DNA of 64,000 nt, taken from the NCBI RefSeq assembly GCF_028389875.1, contig NC_084672.1, forward strand, positions 4,067,501 to 4,131,500, read 5' to 3'. Origin of the DNA: Rhea pennata (taxonomy: Eukaryota > Chordata > Aves > Rheiformes > Rheidae). Every line of letters starts with the position of its first letter. Within the stretch, counting starts at the first letter, position 1. A model generated the notes under the pieces. That model was not told where the DNA came from. It saw only the letters and a list, made by a program, of their open reading frames with translations, and searched no databases. Position numbers and translations under genes: made by a program. This document shows positions 50,771 to 61,918 of this stretch, piece by piece.

Positions 50771-50951
50771 GAGAGTTTCAGAGTTCCATGTCCCAGCTGT
50801 TGACATTCTGGAGGGGTCATCTGACATCTTCCTCGTGTTCTCACCCAGTTGTACATAACTGTGAATGGCTTTCCTTGATTTTCATAGAGCAAGATGATGA
50901 TATGTGGGAAGCTGCTAAAGCATTGTTACTCATTTATTTAAAAAGTGATAG
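50771..50951 (+). CDS. LINS1: LINS1 coding exon 5
   Basis: 181 nt, codons 411-470 plus two bases. It encodes 'EFQSSMSQLLTFWRGHL' and the highly conserved 'CEWLSLIFIEQDDDMWEAAK', matching human 'CKWLSRVFIEQDDDMLEAAK'. The acceptor is at 50770 and the donor GTTAGT is at 50952. The donor splits an AG|G arginine codon completed by the next exon. Confidence 0.93.
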
Positions 50952-52210
50952 GTTAGTATATATTTTATTTGACAGAACTAGGAAGATAATTCAGTAAGGT
51001 TGTTGTGAAATACATAATGACATTGTTATTGATGACTTTGCATAAGGAAGGTATATTTTTAATAATTTTAAGACTCAAAACTATGTAGGAATATGTGATG
51101 TAAGAGCTGTTAACTTTTCTGATAATTAGATTAAGTGTTTTGGATTGAAGTGAGAGTTGTGCAACAGTTTCCTGTCAAATACTTGTTCTGGATTACAAGG
51201 TACGATTAATTGATTTTTTGCAGATCTAAAATGGTGATTATACACAGGTAAAAGGCAAGACTGATTTCTTTCAACGTAGAGAGATTGAGAAGAATGCAAT
51301 ATTATAACTAAACTCCAAGAAATCAGGGGCTTGTGGCATAGTTGCCCTCTGAGGATTGGGCCTGTGTTAATTCCAGATACTTCTTCTTTTTTTTTTTTTT
51401 TTTTTTTAATACAACTGTCATTACTAACACCTGAAGTATGCTGTTTATGAATTTGTCATGGACAGTCACTGCTTCATTGCTGTTTAAATTCTTATACAAG
51501 ATATTATCCAAATTTATAAGAGCTCAAAGTCTTATTTCCCAACTTTCAAATTTAAAGATACTGCAAATAGTATCTTAGATATCTAAAATTCTTTTTAGGC
51601 ACATAAATCCAAGTAGGCCACTTTTTCCAGTAGGCTTAGCATCCTGAAAGCTAGTCTATGTTTAGGTGTACAAGAACATTGAACAATTCATATGTTGTAA
51701 GTAACTTTGCTCATTCCAGAATGCGTCCTGAGGAGAAGGACAATTCAAGGAAGCCTGCTTTAAGTGCTCTAGCTTCCTAAATTCTCTGATCACGCACCTG
51801 CCTGAATTCTTACTCATCCTAGCATCAAAACTTTATTTTCTTTTTGATGTTTACTTTTCAGCAAAATCAGATGTGCCTGGTGGATTATTGGATTTCAGGC
51901 TGTTACGTACCGTAGGCAGGAACAAACTTCAAAACTGTAGGCTTGCATAGAAGGCCCTTCTGGCCTAAACAAGTTCTTCCGTTTTGGTTCCAGTAGGTGC
52001 TTTTCTGCAGATTTTGTTGACTTAAAATATTTCTCTGGAAATGTATCACTGTAAAGGCAGTTAATTGCAGCAGGATCTGGTACGCATGCTTTTAAAATCT
52101 GTATTTGAGAAAACCAAAAGAGATCAACAGTAATGTTTTCCAAAAATACCTATTTTTAAACACCTCTAGACTTCTATTAAATTTAACCTATTTCACTAAA
52201 TACTTTTCAG
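50952..52210 (+). other. LINS1: LINS1 intron (coding exons 5-6)
   Basis: 1.26 kb, donor GTTAGT, acceptor TACTTTTCAG ending at 52210. It contains T21 at 51387-51407. Nothing else was recognised. Confidence 0.85.
51387..51407. repeat. Homopolymer T21
   Basis: Run of 21 T residues within a LINS1 intron. Confidence 0.9.
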
Positions 52211-53102
52211 GTTACGACATGATGCTGTTGATGGCATAAGCCTAGAAGAGGCGGAAACTTGGAACTTCTTTACACATGCAAATGGCTATAATCCCCACTG
52301 TGTCTTTTTATTTTTCCTAAAAAATATTGCATTTGATTCCACAGTTCTTCTAGATTTTTTGATTTCATCAGAAACTTGTTTTCTGGAGTATCTAGTAAGG
52401 TATTTAAAACTTCTTAGAGAAGACTGGCACCATTTTGTCAACATCTGTAACCATTTTGATACAAAACATGACATTTTTCAAGCTATTTCCTCTGACAAGT
52501 CACCTCATCAAGGAAAACAAAACTGTATGACTGATGTGAGCTTGCAAAATACTTGTTGTGAACCAGGTCCGCAGGTTCTATCTTTGGCTTCTTCTCGCAA
52601 TTACTTGGCATTTACAACAGAGCAAGGTGATAATGAAGTTGCAGAGTCTAACCAGTCTAACTCACTGCTATGCACTGATAGCACATTTCTGCCAGGTTCT
52701 CTTCAAAGCCTTGTTAATTATGACAGCTCAGAAGATTCTGAATCGGAGTCAGTTGGAGAAGAGTGTTTGGCAAACACAGAGCAGATGCCTTTAAGTTATG
52801 AGGCAAAGATAAGGGAAGCTGTTTCCAGCTGCAGAGATGATAAACAAAATACACTCAAATCTGAAGTGTTACCTCTGAAACAAAAGGGATCTAATACTTC
52901 ATCCGTTCTGGCTTCTGCAGTGTCTTCAGATAATATCATTCCGCTAAGAGTAATGCTTTACAAATCAACAGCGTGTTTGGAAGAATTGCAAATAGCTATT
53001 TCGAGGTTGCAGAGGAGAAATCTTTTCCCATATAATCCATCTGCATTGTTAAAACTTCTAAGTCATGTTGAGAAGATCAGTAAGAACATGAATCCACAGT
53101 AA
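52211..53102 (+). CDS. LINS1: LINS1 last coding exon (C-terminal domain)
   Basis: 892 nt, residues 471-767 and TAA stop at 53100-53102. It begins by completing an arginine codon and contains 'NGYNPHCVFLFFLKNIAFDS' and 'LLDFLISSETCFLEYLVRYL', nearly identical to human LINS1. A variable Ser/Glu/Gln-rich linker follows. A conserved acidic patch 'LVNYDSSEDSESES' lies at about residues 638-651 and could be a casein-kinase-2-like phosphorylation region. The extreme C-terminus 'RRNLFPYNPSALLKLL' (from about residue 739) fits the Lines C-terminal domain. No frameshift or missing segment was seen, so the gene looks intact. Confidence 0.95.
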
Positions 53103-53560
53103 GACAAAGAAGTGTTCTCGTGATTTCTCACTAGTATACAAGGGAATATTTACGTAAGATAAATTCTAAAACTCATGCATTTTGCACCTATTGTGTATTT
53201 GAATTCAATAGGCTAAATTTGTTTTTGTTGACACCTTAAAAAGATCTTAAAATCTGCAGTTGCATTCAGTGACCTGACCCTGTTACCTTAGAGTCCTAGG
53301 CTTATTCATGGTATGTATGTCACTGTACTGTACATATAGAGGGATTGTTAGGTATTAAAAATCTGATAATAAATGATTAATCCGAACGACTATCAGCAGT
53401 ATATGGTATTTAAAGTGATATCAGTTATACCTAGTGTCTTTCTAATGTAAGAAGTCACTGCCAGATTGGTAGTGATTTATGTACTCCAGTGTGGTGTTAC
53501 TGCAACTCTTAAGTGTTTTGAGGCTGAGCCAAATAAAACCTTTTAGTCAGGGACAGTTCT
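53103..53560 (+). other. LINS1: LINS1 3' UTR
   Basis: Sequence after the stop up to the predicted cleavage site. An earlier AATAAA lies at 53368-53373, but its downstream sequence is less G/T-rich than that of the second signal. Confidence 0.7.
53532..53537 (+). terminator. LINS1: LINS1 poly(A) signal
   Basis: AATAAA about 430 nt after the stop. It is followed at 53560-53590 by a strongly G/T-rich stretch, the expected downstream element. Cleavage probably falls near 53550-53560. Later hexamers exist, for example near 54601 and 54775, but are less well placed. Confidence 0.7.
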
Positions 53561-54913
53561 TTGTTTTGTGTTTATGCTGTATGTTCTGCATCGGTGGTCT
53601 GGCCTGAATGGACACACTGGGTTACTCTCACAGCTGCAAAAAACAGGTCTCTCTTCTTGGCTGAAATGCTTAATTGATGCCTAGGATGCATATTTTAGCT
53701 TTTACTGTTTACTTGAGTTAATCAGCAGTGTTACCATTTCACTGAAAGTTGGATTTAGTGTTTCTTAGATATTTTATAGTACATTCCTTTAATTAAAAAG
53801 AAAGGTTAACCTGTTTATATTAAAAAGAAAGGCTAGCCTATCTATAGGCATTGTGTTGCCTGTCTCTAGAGCATTGTAATGCAGCATGAAATCTAAAATC
53901 AAGTTTGGGTAACATAGAAGTGAAATTCCAACAGAATTCCTCATTTCCATTACAAATTCTTTATAGAAGGGGTATTTATTTTAAAAAATGTTAGATTAGA
54001 AATAACTCTAAATGTTTGCAGTGCAGCAAGATGGATATTGAACTTAAGGGATGTAAGTGTAAAAGCTTATTAGAGCTAATTTTAATTACCTGAAAAGTGC
54101 CTAAGACAGTGCCTTGAGTCAGTCAGTTCAAGAACAGGATCCCAAACAGTGGAAGCCATCTGGTGCCTCTAGATATAAGATGATTCTTAGCAACTATCCT
54201 AGAAGCTTATCAATAAACTGTATGTTCAATATTTAAATGAAATCCAGCTAGGTAAAAGTTTGCAAGTACTTGAAAGTTGGTATTTATAATCCCCAGTTGT
54301 TAAATATGTGAGAGTCTTACTGGAATCTTTTGCTAAGGCATAATTGAAGCCTATTAATGATCTTGGTTTTGCATCTTAGCAAAGCAGTGGTAGCTTGCCT
54401 GACAGTCGAGTGCGTTAATGTTCATTCACTGCTTTCCTGTCCGTTGACTTTACCCTTCTAGTATTACTACCGATATTTTATGATGTTTTTGATATTTTTA
54501 TGCAATTGCCATCTTCACTCTTGTTGTTAAGGCCCAGATTCTCAAAGTATTGCGTTTCCTAATTCTTGCTGAAGTTCAGGAGAACCAAGTTTTGAAGCAG
54601 TAATAAAAGATTTAATCATTTTGAGGATCTGGGCTTATGTGTTCAAATGCGAGTGTTCCTGCTTCGGTGGTGCAATGCTGTTCATGCACTGTAAGTATTT
54701 ATAATACAAATGTTTGCTTTATTCAATATCGGGTATGTGTTCTCCAGTTATAGCAGAAAGCATTATTAATTAGAAATAAAGCTGGCCTTAACTTGAAACA
54801 CTGTATGGATTACAAATCAGGTCATACCTTCTAGGTAAGCAAGGTGTTGAGCAGAAAGCTTTTCAAGAGAATCTAAATGGATTATTTCATCTGTTTCCAG
54901 TATGGGAAGATTG

Positions 54914-54934
54914 ATATATATATATATATATATA
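54914..54934. repeat. (AT)n microsatellite
   Basis: Alternating A and T for 21 nt, downstream of LINS1. Confidence 0.92.
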
Positions 54935-57315
54935 CAGAGAAGATATGAACACCTGTGAAGAAGAGAAGCTTAGCTTTTAAGCTAGTGATTGCAAGATTGA
55001 CTTCTGATAGTGATGCCTTTTTTGTTTGAGCACATTTCTTCATTCACGTTGGAATGATTAATTTTCAGGTGTTTAAGGTGCAGAAAGGATCAATATCAAG
55101 GTCTTTACCTCAATCTTGAAACAGTTCCAAATGACATGTAGATGGGTTCCAGTGATAGTGAAAAGAGAATTCAGATTGCATATTGTTGTTGTTAAAGACA
55201 CAATTTTGACCTATTTGATCAAATTAGCTGTGATTGTCAGATGATAGATTCTTGCTAGTCTTACTAGCTGTATGAGTATTGTGAGGAAAATATGTAACTA
55301 TCTTTCTACTTTTTTCCTAGTGAATGCATATTTGACTGAGATTTGATTAATTTTGATTAACCAGTTGTCTCAATGGCATTAACAGAAATGACTGGGTACT
55401 AATAGACAGTGTAGTTAGGACATTGATCTGTGGCTCCCCAGAAGAAATTATTATTTTTTTTTTCTTTTTTATTGAAAGAAAACAAAATCTTTTAAATTCC
55501 CCTACCAGTAACATCATACACAACAGCTCTGATCTCTGAAATTTTTAGATTTAATACAGTCTAACAGAATAGCTGAGGATTTTTTCTCTACTGAGATAGT
55601 TAACTACTACTTAGAAGCTCGGGTAAAAACTTGCATCTAATATTTGGACTCACAGGGATTTAATACGTGTATTTAGCTGATGGGGGGGAAAAAGAAGTAA
55701 ATATTTCTGTTGGGTTTTGTCCATACTTTTTCACTGAGAAATTCTTTTATGTAAATGTTGCCCTTTCCAATGATCTGTGAAATTAATTACTTGGATCAAA
55801 TATATGTCTCTGTTATCTAGTTATGTTTAATTTTCATCTGATTGAATGGCTGTTATGCTGCAAGTAAGGAGTGTTTACATTTGCAATTTTTCCTAATGAG
55901 ATGTACAGACTATGATTTTTGTTGGCTGATTGTTTTTCCCTTTTGCAGCATTCAGATCTGAGATAACCTAAAGGAAAAAGTGCTATGAAAATGCAGTGAT
56001 AATTGAAGGGTCAGTGAATAGCTTTGATTAAGAGGGTATGGTTAGCTTGTTGTTTACTATGCAATATCTTTAATCTTGTAATAGAATTCTACAGAAGTGG
56101 TGACTTCTACCTAACAAGTGCTCTTCAAAAAAGTATGTAGAAATCACGTTCTCCTATTTTGTTACCTGGAGCAGCCCTAAATTTGCTCCAGTCAAACAAA
56201 AGATATTTTTGCAATATAGTGCAACAGTGAAGAAATTGTGGATTGAGGCATAAGAGGTGTTCCTGCTAATTACCTATTAAGTTACAAGCACTGTATTAGC
56301 TAAGTGATATATGAATCAGCTCACTCCAGGCTTTCCTAATCCTGTATCTTCTGCTTGGCTCATTCGCATGGTTCAGATGTGGGAAAGTGTGGAGATAATT
56401 TAAAGCAAGAGCAAAGCTACTACCTTCCTGAAATAATCCTTCATGTTTAATATTCCTTTGGTACTTCAGTTTATTGAATACCGCTCCCTATTTTATAGTC
56501 GGGCTGAATAAATGTAGTAGCTAGAAAAAACAGTACTTCAAAACAGCAAAAAATCCTATATGAGCAAAAGCAAAACTTTCAGTCCACTTTGGGAGAGAAC
56601 TGGAACTTGATCCAAGTATTGGTCATGTCGTCTTTTACTGCAGTTTTATGGATTATGATGAAAGTTTCTGTACGCTCAGAAGGAGTTGTGGAAATTAAGG
56701 AAAAAAGTCCATCCAGAGGTGATATATACATAGCCACTGTCTCTGGCTTAGGAAGTCTTTGAGCCCCAGACTACCGAAGGCTTGGGTGTGAGATATCGGT
56801 AATTACCATATTCTGCTTATGCTGTTCTTGTGCTCTTCCGTAGCCATCTGCTATTAGCTCCCTTCAGAGACAGAAGTGAGACTGGGTGAGATTAAACTTT
56901 GATCCAGCTTTGACATGTCTGTTTTTTTCCATTGGTTCCTATTTGCTGCAAGCTGAAAAAGCAGGCTAAGGAGCTTCTCTGCAGACTCAAAATGCTGAGG
57001 CTCCTAACTTGTACATAACACTGCTTTCTGCCTTCCCAGTAACATTAAGATGTCCTACCATCAGAATATTGAGTAGTGCCAGCATCTTTGGATGCTGTAA
57101 CTTATTATTTGAAACTTGGGGGACCTGGTGGAGAATGGCTTTCAGCCTTATTCCTTAGTCATGGAATTTAAAAAAAATCACCTTGGGTTAAGTAAAATTA
57201 ACGTGTTTTATGGTACCTGTGACCAAGCACACATTCAGTTTGTGCAAGTTCCCTGTGCTTCAGGAGTTTCAAGAATTCCAATTTATATCATTTGCGAAAT
57301 TGACGAAATTGAGAC

Positions 57316-57341
57316 TTTTTTTTTTTTTTTTTTTTTTTTTT
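57316..57341. repeat. Homopolymer T26
   Basis: Twenty-six consecutive T residues downstream of LINS1. No retrocopy body was recognised next to it. Confidence 0.9.
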
Positions 57342-60300
57342 AAAGCATTCAGTTGATTGAGGCAGGAAATATTCCTGAGAGTGGTCAGTTAAAAGGGGAA
57401 GCCTTTCCCCAACTTTATTTTAAAGCCCATACCTCATTTAAAAATGCTTCAAAACATATTTGTGCAAAGTGGTGTATTTGGGTGTGGTTTTTTTGCACAG
57501 TCGACAGGCACAGCATCCTCCCATGCATCTCTGGAGCAATGTAAGTTGAGACAAATTCATGTACTGCAACAAGACGTTATGTGACTTAGAACATTTCTTC
57601 ATCTATTATGTTGAAACAGGCACGATGGAAGGCACTCAACCTTACTGCTCTGAGTTTCACTGACTGGATGCATATGACATCAGGATTGCCCTCAGTCAGA
57701 AATCTTGAAGTGCAGCTTTGCTGGGTGGGTCTTTGAAGAATTTGAAAGAGTTCTGGAGATAGGGCGTGTTTGCCTTGACAAAGTAGTGAGCGTAATACTT
57801 CTTCCCTGCTAATGTGCTTACGTTCTGTTCGACTGCAACATCATAAAGGTAGGAATTTCTTTTCTTTTTCTTTTTTTCATATGTGGGATTATGGTTTGAA
57901 TTGTTGGTGTGTGCTCGTCTCTAACGCCTATTTTTTAAGGGAAAGTTAGAGTAACTCTTCTAATAGTCTTAGGTAAGGAATTCAAACAAGGTAGACATTT
58001 GGACAAGATGAGATTCTTTTATATTACCGCTAGTTATTCCAACCCGTGAGAACTGCTTTCCATTTTAGAGAAGGAAGTACAGGTTACAGTAGTAGTTTTT
58101 ACTTCTTTTTTTACTTTACCTCCTGTATCATCATTGTAGAAAGTGTTTCTAAAAGTACTTAATTCTGAATGAGAAAGGAGGAAAATATTAACAGGAAAAA
58201 CAATGTTAGTGAATAATGTAAATATGTTTTCTTTAAAAAAAATGAATTTAAGTTGCTTGAAAAAGCAGGTTCAAATTTTGTTCTTTAAAATGCTATGAAA
58301 AATCTGTTCCATGTGAAAAGCAGTTTAACAGAGTATAATACATGACTTACCTGCTGCAGATCTGAAGCAGATACTGCTATGAGTAATGCACTTTAAACAA
58401 GCTGCCACACATGCTTCTTTCAAAGTCACGCTGCAACAGTCAAGTGGAAGAGCTCTGTATTTTTTCCTCTTATTTTTGTAGTGTATACCTATTTTAGTTA
58501 ACTTCCTAGCTTGGATCAAATTTGCAGCAGGAGTGACATCACTGGTAAAGAGGTTATGGTGGTACGCATTAGCTGAAGATATATTTCTTGCATTTGTTAG
58601 GACATGAAGGGGATGCCAAACAGAAGCTGAAATAGTGAAATAGCAGTTATAGTCTGGCTCCTCCTCTAGCTGACTTTGTGGGTTGAAAATGAGAGCAGGT
58701 GAAATTGCAAAGGAAGGGATAACTGACAGGAGGAGAACTAGGAACTGTAATGCACAGAAAACTTAATTTCTTGTTTGGGGGTGCTGGTGAAATTATTAAA
58801 GGCAATGTACTAGTTTGAGCCACTGTATATCTGTGATAGCCAAAGACCTTCACTGTCTGACAGATCCTGTTTCAGGAGGTAGGAAATAAGACGGTTTGCA
58901 GAGTGCTGCTGCACCACCACATCTCTTTCCCTACCTCCCAAGGGCTAATTTAAAACATTAAGTCATCCACAGTGCAGGCAAAGCAGTCAACGTCTTTGCC
59001 TTTGCACCCTTAGGCCTGCTCTCCAGTCCCACGTATTCTGCTCCCTTCCCATATTTTGTAGCACTGTTGTACTCATTACTGCTAATAATGTGTTTATTCT
59101 TGATCATGCAAGCATGTGAGTAATGAGATATTTCCTTTCCTGAGAATCTCATAGTTTGATGAGGCAAAGCGAGGAGGCTCAGGGCACGGGGATATTACAG
59201 AGTATGTTAGGTGACTGCACTGTGTAACAGCAAAGCTCCCTGTTCCTTACATATATTTAACTGGAGGGTCATAGGAAGGAAACATGAAATGGCATAGAAA
59301 AGGCAGCAGCAAGAAAGAGCTTGTAGCCACCTTCCGTTCACGATGGACTTGGCTTCTGGTGTGGCTCACCGTCACCTCCACCTAAAACTCTCCCTTCTTT
59401 GCTCTTCACACGTTTGATTTGACAGAAGCCTCTTGCTGAATCTGGCTCTCATCTATTGGAAGAAAAACCACCTGCCACCTTATTTGCAGTATCTTCTTTC
59501 ACATCACAGATCTGGGGTCCGTCTAGTTCTGGTTTGCCTTTTGGAATGCTTGCCTGCATCAGGCCTTGCTCCCTGGTGTGTACTTCGTACAGTCGGCTCC
59601 CTTGACGCCGTGTACCTGTACTCTTCTGTGTTCTTTTCTCCCCTGGCATGTGAGCGTATGATGATGATTCTTAACCCTTACCTTAAATAGAAACCTGATG
59701 ACCAGTCTTACACCTCTGCTAAAATCTCCTTTATATAACTTAACATCTTAAAAAGTTAGACTTTTTCAAGTGTTTATTTCAATTAAAATTTTGGTAAATT
59801 CCCCAAAATAATCACTTCTGTATATTTTCCTCAATTTATTATTAGGGTTGGAGGGGGTCATATTTGTCAAAAAAAGCAGAACAAAACCAAAAACTAATTC
59901 TTGTTACATTCTGACAAGTTGTACTAGCAAGTTCTTGAAGCCACTGGTATTGCCCCTCTTGGTCCACTCACAGCTCTTATGAGTTAAGCATCTACCTATG
60001 AACCTGTACTTACAACAGGGCATTTTTTTCATACAACTGTAATTTTATAACTTCAAGATTATTGCAGAGATTTTAGTTTTTATCTAATCAATCCATGTTA
60101 CAGATTTAAAGCTTAAAAGCAGACATGGCAGTGTAACAGTACAGTGAGAGAATTAGTTCTCACTTTCCTCAACTGCCTGTAATCAGCTAAACAAATTCTA
60201 GATGCTTCAAAATAATTCACCTTTAAGTGGAGAGGGTATTGAAAACTTCCCCCATAAAATGAATTCTTTCAAACAGTTCTACTTCCCCGCACACACACCT

Positions 60301-61273
60301 CTTACCGCTTGAGAACGGGGAAAAATGTGATAAAATTCATTTGCCACCTTGACTGAGGGTTACTGCAAAGTGTTGTTTTAGCATGCTACAGTATAGAAAC
60401 CACGTTACAAGGTAAAATGATAGAATAGTGAAAGATGTAGAATATTATAATTGCCTTATAAACAGGCTCTTGTAACTGTTTACAGTTGAGACTTGTATGT
60501 GTTGGTGAGTAAATCTGAAGTTAAAGGTTTTATACCAATCTTAATTTAACTCCTTTTTATGCATGAGTTTCACCATAAGAGCCTGTAAGTCTGATAGTTC
60601 TTCTGTTCTGTGGTACCGCTGGTTGTGTGTGTAGACTTGGTAAGATGTCTTCCATGCTGTGGCTCAGGCTGTGTGAAATTTAACTGGAATTCTTGTTTCA
60701 CATTTGAATAAACATGATGAGGAAAGATGGGCAAGATGCAGAATGATTCTAGCATCAACCTAGTATTCTTCAGTTCTTTCCTTGAATTGTGTATGCCAGT
60801 CAACTGTGAAATACAGTTCAATCAAATGGAAAAAAATGTGCCAAGAAGCAGAAATCAGCAATATCTCTGAGAGACAGGTAGCTAGAACTAACAGTTAGTG
60901 CTTCTAACTGGCAGGTATCTAGAACGAACAGGTGATGTCTGAGTAGATTTTTTTGGATGGGAGAAGAGGATGGAGGTCAGGGTTGCCCTTTTTGCCTTAC
61001 AAGCTAATACCTTTTTAGCATAAAAAATTACCAGTGGAGAAACTGCCCTGGTATCACTTCCTGTGATCCTACAAGCGATCCTGCGGTCGCTCACAAATGT
61101 GCAAGTTTGTATGTCCTGTCTGTGTGTGTAAAGCAGCTTTTGTACATTTGAAAGGCTCTGTGGCACAATGTCAGCTGTCAGCACTTGTACAAATACTATT
61201 ACTATTAGCAAGTTAGGGTTTGTACCTGTGAGCTCTTTGAATTTTGTTGAAACCCACTTTTCTCCAGTATTAG

Positions 61274-61918
61274 GATTTTTTTAAAAGGTATCTCTTGGCT
61301 AGTGCTTCTGCTATCCTCAGTAGGAAAAGAGTTGCATTACTGTCAACAAGAAGGTATATGTTCCGTATTTTTTTCACCTGGTACCTGGATTCTTTAAGCA
61401 CTGTGCTGTCTAGTATTAGCAGAATACAAATTCGCTGCTTGAAAATTGCATGTTCATGCATTTGTTGCTTACTCTTAAATGAAAAGAAAACCTGTGATAT
61501 GGTGGATCAGGACCTTATTAACTCTTTCAAACCACTTTGGTTTAATGTTGATGTTCAACAGCCTGAAACAGCCTTGTTATCTCTTTTGATATCTGAGAGT
61601 CTTGATTTTTCCCAAGTTACTGCACCAGTTTTAATAGTTTTATCACATGATAAAAGAAATAGGAGAGAGATGATATTCTTGCTTTTTTGCTGATTTTATA
61701 CTTTCCCTATTGCACCTCCAGAACCACAGCCAGTAGACAGTCTAATAAGATGCTTAGAGAAATTAAACTTGCATGTTTGTGTTAATGAGCTACTGGGTTT
61801 TCCAATTTATTCAACAGATCAAGAAAGGAACTCCTTGCAATGCAATGCATCCTTCAAATCTGGATATCTCTATCTCTTGCTTCTGGTCTTGCAAGTTGGG
61901 TTTTTGCAAGCAAGGTTT
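61274..61918 (+). other. Long open frame interrupted by one TGA, identity unknown
   Basis: One plus-strand frame is open from 61274 to 61918 except for a TGA at 61691-61693. Before the TGA it includes 'DMVDQDLINSFKPLWFNV' and 'PETALLSLLISESLDFSQV'. After it come 'PEPQPVDSLIRCLEKLNL' and 'NELLGFPIYSTDQERNS'. These read like ordinary protein, but I do not recognise the family. A plausible acceptor (pyrimidine tract then CACCTCCAG) ends near 61720, and no convincing donor was found before the TGA. It could be a decayed pseudogene, exons of an unknown transcript, or chance. Confidence 0.2.

Larger units (their letters stand above)
53561..61270. other. Downstream intergenic sequence, no gene recognised
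   Basis: AT-rich DNA with short open frames only. It contains an (AT)n microsatellite at 54914-54934 and T26 at 57316-57341. No exon of CERS3, the next gene in human and expected on the plus strand, could be found. An intron of a gene lying beyond the window cannot be excluded. Confidence 0.55.

Noticed and set aside
57116-57345. Possible processed pseudogene ending in a poly-T/poly-A tract
   Set aside because: The T26 run is on the wrong strand to be the tail of the plus-strand frame, and no homology or target-site duplication was recognised.
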